A stretch of 64,000 nt of DNA, taken from Lindgomyces ingoldianus. Taxonomy: Eukaryota > Ascomycota > Dothideomycetes > Pleosporales > Lindgomycetaceae. Of this stretch, positions 59,287 to 64,000 are shown piece after piece. The stretch covers positions 1,007,742 to 1,071,741 of the forward strand of contig NW_022985170.1 of assembly GCF_010093535.1 (NCBI RefSeq), given 5' to 3'. Each line of letters starts with the position of its first letter. Positions within the stretch are counted from its first letter, which is position 1. The translations under genes and the position numbers were made by a program. The notes under the pieces were generated by a model. It did no database searches. It saw nothing but the letters and a program-made list of their open reading frames with translations, and was not told the DNA's origin.

Positions 59287-60584
59287 GTCTATACTATTGT
59301 TATTGAGAACCCGGTTCCAAATTCCCTTGTCAACTTACTGGTACAGTCTTGCTTTTTAGATCCTGTCTCGTCGAGCGTTTCTTTTAGATATTATATATAT
59401 TGAATCTAGTGAGGGTGGCGGTGGCAATGAAGAAGATCAGGTTATAAGAACAGCGTAGTAGGAGCCAATTGAAAGGTTATGTGTTCTACATACACATCTC
59501 CAGCAATAATTCCCTTTATATCACCTCGAAGAGCTCATGGTACCGCCTATCTTCTCGCCATTGGACATACTCGGCAACAACAAGCGCGGACGACTCTATC
59601 CGGAAAACTTGCCTTTCTGGCACCGAAGTGGCTGAAGCTGGCCGAAGAGGGTTAATTGAGGCAGTAAAAGCTTAGCTGCTACAGATGTTATAAAGAAAGC
59701 GCCAATTGATCAAGTACAGCTTAAAACTTAGAAACATCCAGTGTAGACATCCCTCAAAAATAAATCTTTAGTCTGCTTTGGAAGGAACCGCTTTAGTGGA
59801 TCCCAGGGTGCGGCACGTCTGCTCAGTAACCGTAGTCGCCTGCCAGCAACATCTACAGTTTCTTCAAACGCCCACCTACGCGCCTACTGCAGCGCAGGGT
59901 TCTACTGCACTTCGCTGTAACATGCCACATACCCTGACGTGAAACACTATGCCTCAATTCCACATTCATAAAAGGAACACCCAACATAACAACTGGCGCA
60001 TATTACGGCGCAGTTAGCTTACGACACAGCATTAGATCATTTCCCCAACCGAGTTACTAAAGAAGAGGAGGTGGGCGCCGTTTGCATGAACTTCCTGCTG
60101 GGCTCGTACGCCTTCGTTTTCATCCTCTACGTTTCTCTATAGTTAAAGAGGTGAAAGATGGGTGGCGTGTTGTTAGTGTCGGTCGCTCTTCTTACAGTAG
60201 CGACAGCAGGGCCGCGCGCCGCAACCCCCAAGGAAACATGCTCCGCCTTACTGCGCTACTTAAGACGATACGCGTTCGAGGCTCCGAGCCACGGCATCCG
60301 CAAAGCATGCTATTGGAGCATTTTCAACGTGATGTTTACCTGATAGGAGAGAATGTTTCTCCTTAGCGATCCAACAAGGCGTTCAGGTTGTTTGACGTCC
60401 CGCGGCTCCTGTTGGTTCTGCGGGGGTCGACCTGAACGTCTTCATTAAGGTCGTTGAAACCAGCGTAATTGACCAGGTTTTTGTAATTTAGTGGTAGATT
60501 CCATTGTAAGGCAATGATCGCGTAACTTGTAACTTTTTAAACAAACTATCACAACCATTTTTCATTTAGGAGTTGTCCTAAGGT
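59287..60584. other. Unique DNA, no confirmed gene
   Basis: The left part holds the promoter of the small minus-strand gene (a TATATATATT run near 59390). A 61-codon frame at 60158-60343 begins MGGVLLVSVALLTVATAG, which looks like a secretion signal, but overlaps a 94-codon frame in another phase. A perfect 9-bp inverted repeat CGTTCAGGT/ACCTGAACG (60380-60388, 60430-60438) lies just after it. Confidence 0.4.
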
Positions 60585-60693
60585 TATCTCAGCTAGCTCA
60601 GCCGCCTGGCGAGAGAGCCCCTACCACCATGCATGCAACTACCCTAAACAGAGTATAGGCTAGGGGTTAGCAGATTCAACCCCTGCTATCCTA
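60585..60693 (+). ncRNA. tRNA-like sequence, possibly a SINE head or decayed tRNA
   Basis: A perfect pol III A-box match TAGCTCAGCCG (60594-60604) and a near B-box GATTCAACCCC (60673-60683) are 68 bp apart, with T-arm-like complementarity around the B box. The acceptor stem does not pair well (5 of 7 at best), and the A-B spacing requires an intron or long variable arm. No anticodon is called. It may be a decayed tRNA gene or a tRNA-derived retroposon. Confidence 0.3.
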
Positions 60694-60740
60694 TTCTTAC
60701 TTACTAGCTATCTAAAGGACTTTAGTAATTATTTATTATA

Positions 60741-60969
60741 ACATACTTTACAGGCAAGTTGCTTATACACCTAAGTTACTTACTTTTACTAAGACCCTAC
60801 TAACTACTTTTTTTACACTAATATATTCCTAACAACACTACTTAGATATGCTAAAAGAACATATAATATAGCTTACACTTTAGGCTTTTAAATAAAATAT
60901 AATACTTTTAAAGCAATATACTATAGCTATATATAAAGTTTTTTAAAAAATAATAATAAATAACTAATA
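60741..60969 (+). mobile_element. T' left-end fragment, interrupted
   Basis: Begins ACATACTTTACAGGC, a G-to-A mutated form of the standard T' terminus, after TA (60739-60740). It runs collinear with T' for about 230 bp, until another T' left end starts. Confidence 0.75.
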
Positions 60970-60971
60970 TA

Positions 60972-61396
60972 ACGTACTTTACAGGCGAGTTGCTTACACA
61001 CCTAAGTTGCTTACTTTTGCTAAGACTCTACTATACTACTTTTTTTACACTAATGTATTTTTTAATAACACTACTTAAACATGTTAAAAGAATGTTAAAT
61101 GCAGCTTACACTTTAAGCTTTTAAATAAAATGTAACACTTTTTAAGTAACACACTATAGCTATTTATAAAGTCTTTTAAAAGATAATAAGTAACTAATAC
61201 ACTAAATAACTTTTTTAAGCTAATTATATAGCTAACTTATAAAAGCTAGATAATAATAAAAAGTAAGTAATTATTTAGCACATACTTAAGCTAAATGCGC
61301 AAGGATTTCCTTCCTAGCTAGTAGCTGTAGCTAATATAGCTAATTCTTTGCATGCTAAGCATAATATAGGCTATATTAGCATAAACTAGCCTAATA
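60972..61396 (+). mobile_element. T' 5' half, interrupted by a Tc1-like element
   Basis: Begins ACGTACTTTACAGGCGAG after TA (60970-60971) and follows the T' DNA-binding half to AGCATAAACTAGCC, where the Tc1-like element is inserted at TA. The 3' half is not found on the other side. Confidence 0.78.
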
Positions 61397-61398
61397 TA

Positions 61399-62574
61399 CA
61401 GTGCCAAGACAAAAGTCTGTTCCCGCAACGCGTAACCGAGAAACGCGACAAACACAACACCATCTTTCTACTATTAATTGCGCAGCCACCATAAGGTCTT
61501 TTAGCAAGGAAATTTTACATAATTGTTGCCAGAATGCTAAGTTATTAGTGCAGCAGCAGGAGTTAATTATTTTAAAGTCTAAGGCTAGCGTTTCTGCTGC
61601 AGAACTAGCAGAGGAATTCTCCTGCACAACACGCTGCATTAACACTACAATTGCGCGCTAGAAAGTAACTAGCTGTAATCTTTTACACTATTAATCTAGA
61701 CGCCCCTCTAAGCTATTGTGTTGTACTAAGCGCCTGCTATTTTAAACAGCTTAAAAATATCTAAAAATAGAGTACAAAACGCTGCTTAAAGAGACTAGCC
61801 TTACGCCACACATATTTACTAAAACTGCCTATTATACGCTTAAGAAGTTTAATCTTACTAACTTTTACTACAAGCGCAGACCTAAGATTAACTGCGCCAC
61901 AGCAGGCAGAAGGCGCGCGTAGGACAGAGCATAGCAGCGCTTTAACTAGAAGAGATAGATAATGCGCTTCTCTAATAAGTGCTCTATTAAAAAAGGCTCT
62001 AGTACTAACTAGGAGTAGTGCTTTTACTATCCTACAGAGAAGTAGAGGCATAAGATAATAGAGGAGCGTTCTACAGCTTAGCAGCCTGCGCAGATGGTGT
62101 AGGCGTCTATCTAGATTAATCGCAGACAGAGGGTACGTTAGAGCCCCCTTATAATTATAAAAAGAGACCCTGCTGCTCCCCGCTACAGCTACTTAGCTAA
62201 GAGCTACATCTAAGCGCTTAAGGAAGGTCTCCTGCGTAACTACTAAAGAGGAGATCTATTCTAGCAGGATAATGTGCGCATACACACAGCAAGAGCAACG
62301 CGCGAATAGTTACAGAGGCACTATATTAATGTTGTTAATTTCCCCCCCTACTTTCTAGACCTTAACCCTATTAAACATATATAGTGGGCGCTAAAAAGGA
62401 CACTCTATAGGCTGCACCCTAAAATAGCTATAATAGGCAACTCTGCAGAGGAGTAGGATCAGTTCTGTGCAGCATTAAAGGAGGCGTGGCAGAAAATACC
62501 TAATTCTTTAATTAAGAAGCTTATCTTTTTAATGCTGCGCTGTCTACAGGCTTGTTACGATCTACAGTTAGACC
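61399..62574 (+). pseudogene. Tc1-like transposase pseudogene (3'-truncated element)
   Basis: The left end CAGTGCCAAGACAAAAGTC follows a TA, as in Tc1-like elements. The plus strand encodes a decayed Tc1/mariner transposase. An HTH region (AAELAEEFSCTTRC) is still open at 61401-61661, followed by stop-riddled sequence with an ARRTEHSSALTR-like stretch, then the second and third catalytic regions: QDNVRIHTA near 62262-62290 (functional QDNAxxHxA) and FLDLNPIKHI near 62358-62385 (functional PDLNPIEHxW). The final ALKEAWQKIPNSLI-like helices end near 62574. No matching right terminus is found. It is less RIP-mutated than its neighbours. Confidence 0.85.
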
Positions 62575-62715
62575 AGCGTAACCCCACCAGCAGTGCTCCA
62601 CAATCTAGCTGGATTGGAGCAGGGCTCGCTTACGGACCAGTCGGAGGACACGGAGGCAGCACGGCTTCCCAAGATCATGGAAGAATGCTCTGTCTAATAG
62701 GAAGGCAGGCTGCGT
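62575..62715. other. GC-rich patch fused to the Tc1-like pseudogene
   Basis: About 140 bp of distinctly GC-richer, non-degraded sequence at the point where the Tc1-like element should have its 3' terminus. It extends the pseudogene's last frame fortuitously to 62723. Origin unknown. Confidence 0.5.
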
Positions 62716-63880
62716 GTTACTAGGAGTTTAAGAGAGCTTAAGAAGCTCTTCTTAGCAGACTCCTATAAACTCTACTAACTCCCCTTAGCATCCCTAACAC
62801 ATGTATATAGTTTCTATATTAAATAACTTTTAGAAAGTGTGTTTAATGTTTAGTTTATTTTTTATATAGACTAAGTAGCATTTAGCTTTCTAAAGAGCTG
62901 TAATACTATTTATATATCTTACACTATATATACCTCTAACTCTGTTTAATAGGACTGTTTAACCCTAGCCTTTTTACTACTGCACATAAGGCAAACTATA
63001 ATCTAGTCACTCTCTCTCCCTCTATTAGCCTAATAGCCTATATGTAGAACTGTACACTCTACTAGATTAGCCTCTACTATCTGTCCTACTTTCTTTTAGA
63101 AACATTATAAGACCTAAGTGCTTTCTAAAGTAAAAATTATAACATTAAACACTACTTTTTTTAAAAAGTATAGCAACCTCTTAACATAACTTAGATTCTA
63201 ACATAGCCTACACTGTGCTATTAAGATCTATAAAAGTTCCTACCTAAAGTAAAGCTATTCTAGTAGAACAGATTAACTCTATCTAGAACAATATTAAAAA
63301 ACTTTAGTAGATTAGTAACAAAGTTAGTAACTTATTAAAACTTAAGTAAAAGATAGCTAACCTTTACTAAAAAACTATAAGCTTATAAAATTCTCTACTT
63401 TTAGTTAACTCTTATAAAGCAACTACTTAAGCCTATTAGATACATAAACTATAAGTAAAACTAGCTAAAGTTTAGAATATTTTAACTAATAAAGTAAGTG
63501 TTATAGCTAAAAAGGCTTTAAAACTAGCCTTTTTAAAGCCTTTTAAAAGTTTATTAAAAGACCTTTAACTATTCTTTACTAGATGCCACCTCTATATGCA
63601 ATATAATAAAAAAGCATTTTAGACTAATATAGAAATAATCTTTTAAATAAAATTACACTTAGAAAGCCCCCTTATAATCTAGTTTTAACTCTACACTAAT
63701 AACTAGATAGACTTTAGAGCTAATAGCACTCTACTTAATCTTAAAATAAAAAAAGTATTTAGTAGTGTTAAAAATTTTAAGGTAGCTTTATTAGCTATTT
63801 ATAAGACTTTAGATAAAAAAAAAATTACAGCTAACTAACTAAACAATATAAGGCAGAGTAGTAGACTAGTCTAGAACTAT
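62716..63880. other. Unassigned RIP-degraded sequence
   Basis: AT-rich, no intact frame and no terminal structure recognised, so its family cannot be named. It is probably an old retroelement or DNA transposon, judged only by its RIP-like composition. Confidence 0.4.
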
Positions 63881-64000
63881 GCAGCATGTTTTAGAGAACA
63901 AATAGCCATCTGCAGATAGATGTCAGATTTGCGCACCTACTGTCAAGACAGGAGGAACGCTTGACGAAAGCTGCTACATAGTACGAGCAATAAGCTCGAA
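63881..64000. other. Unique DNA at the window edge
   Basis: Composition returns to normal after the degraded tract. Too short to assign. Confidence 0.5.

Noticed and set aside
62532..62723. 63-codon plus-strand frame as an independent gene
   Set aside because: It is the last part of the Tc1-like transposase relic running into unrelated GC-rich filler.

Overview
The window looks like chromosomal DNA of a filamentous ascomycete (Pezizomycotina). The genes have introns of 46-65 nt with fungal-type branch points. The products are typical of the group: a PTH11-like rhodopsin-domain membrane protein, a SIP5 RING-like protein, an AIM6-type phosphodiesterase and a YggS-type PLP protein. About two thirds of the sequence is extremely AT-rich, TpA-rich and full of stop codons, as expected from repeat-induced point mutation (RIP) of transposons. 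Genus cannot be named from the sequence.

Layout. 1-3588: gene-grade DNA with one spliced membrane-protein gene. 3597-12005: a four-level transposon nest (hAT in hAT, then an unclassified element X, then a solo LTR), each level supported by terminal structure and target-site duplications. 12014-25180: normal DNA with three minus-strand genes (YggS/PROSC, AIM6-like, SIP5) and long stretches without a recognisable gene. 25183-57433: a RIP-degraded transposon block. Its core is a Ty3/Gypsy family (LTR 290 bp, TGTAAC...GTTACA) present as one complete element of 14.5 kb including nested insertions, a 3' fragment, a large minus-strand copy, a short internally deleted copy and solo LTRs. Into or beside these sit pogo/Fot1-like TA-target elements of two related families (T and T'), a second copy of X, and a 4.87 kb LTR element (C) with a 261-bp satellite array and an assembly gap. 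57434-60740: a small gene island with an APH-fold phosphotransferase gene and a convergent small conserved-looking gene. 60741-63880: more T' remnants, a Tc1-like transposase pseudogene and unclassified RIP-degraded DNA. The last 120 bp are unique.

The genes are housekeeping or accessory singletons and form no obvious pathway or cluster. The interest lies in the transposon archaeology. Insertions can be ordered by nesting, and one empty site is visible. X appears to be an element without recognisable coding capacity or classical termini. One pogo-like copy has become a 1.1 kb palindrome, and T' copies have inserted repeatedly into each other's ends. I found no CRISPR, operon, phage or obvious new multi-gene system.
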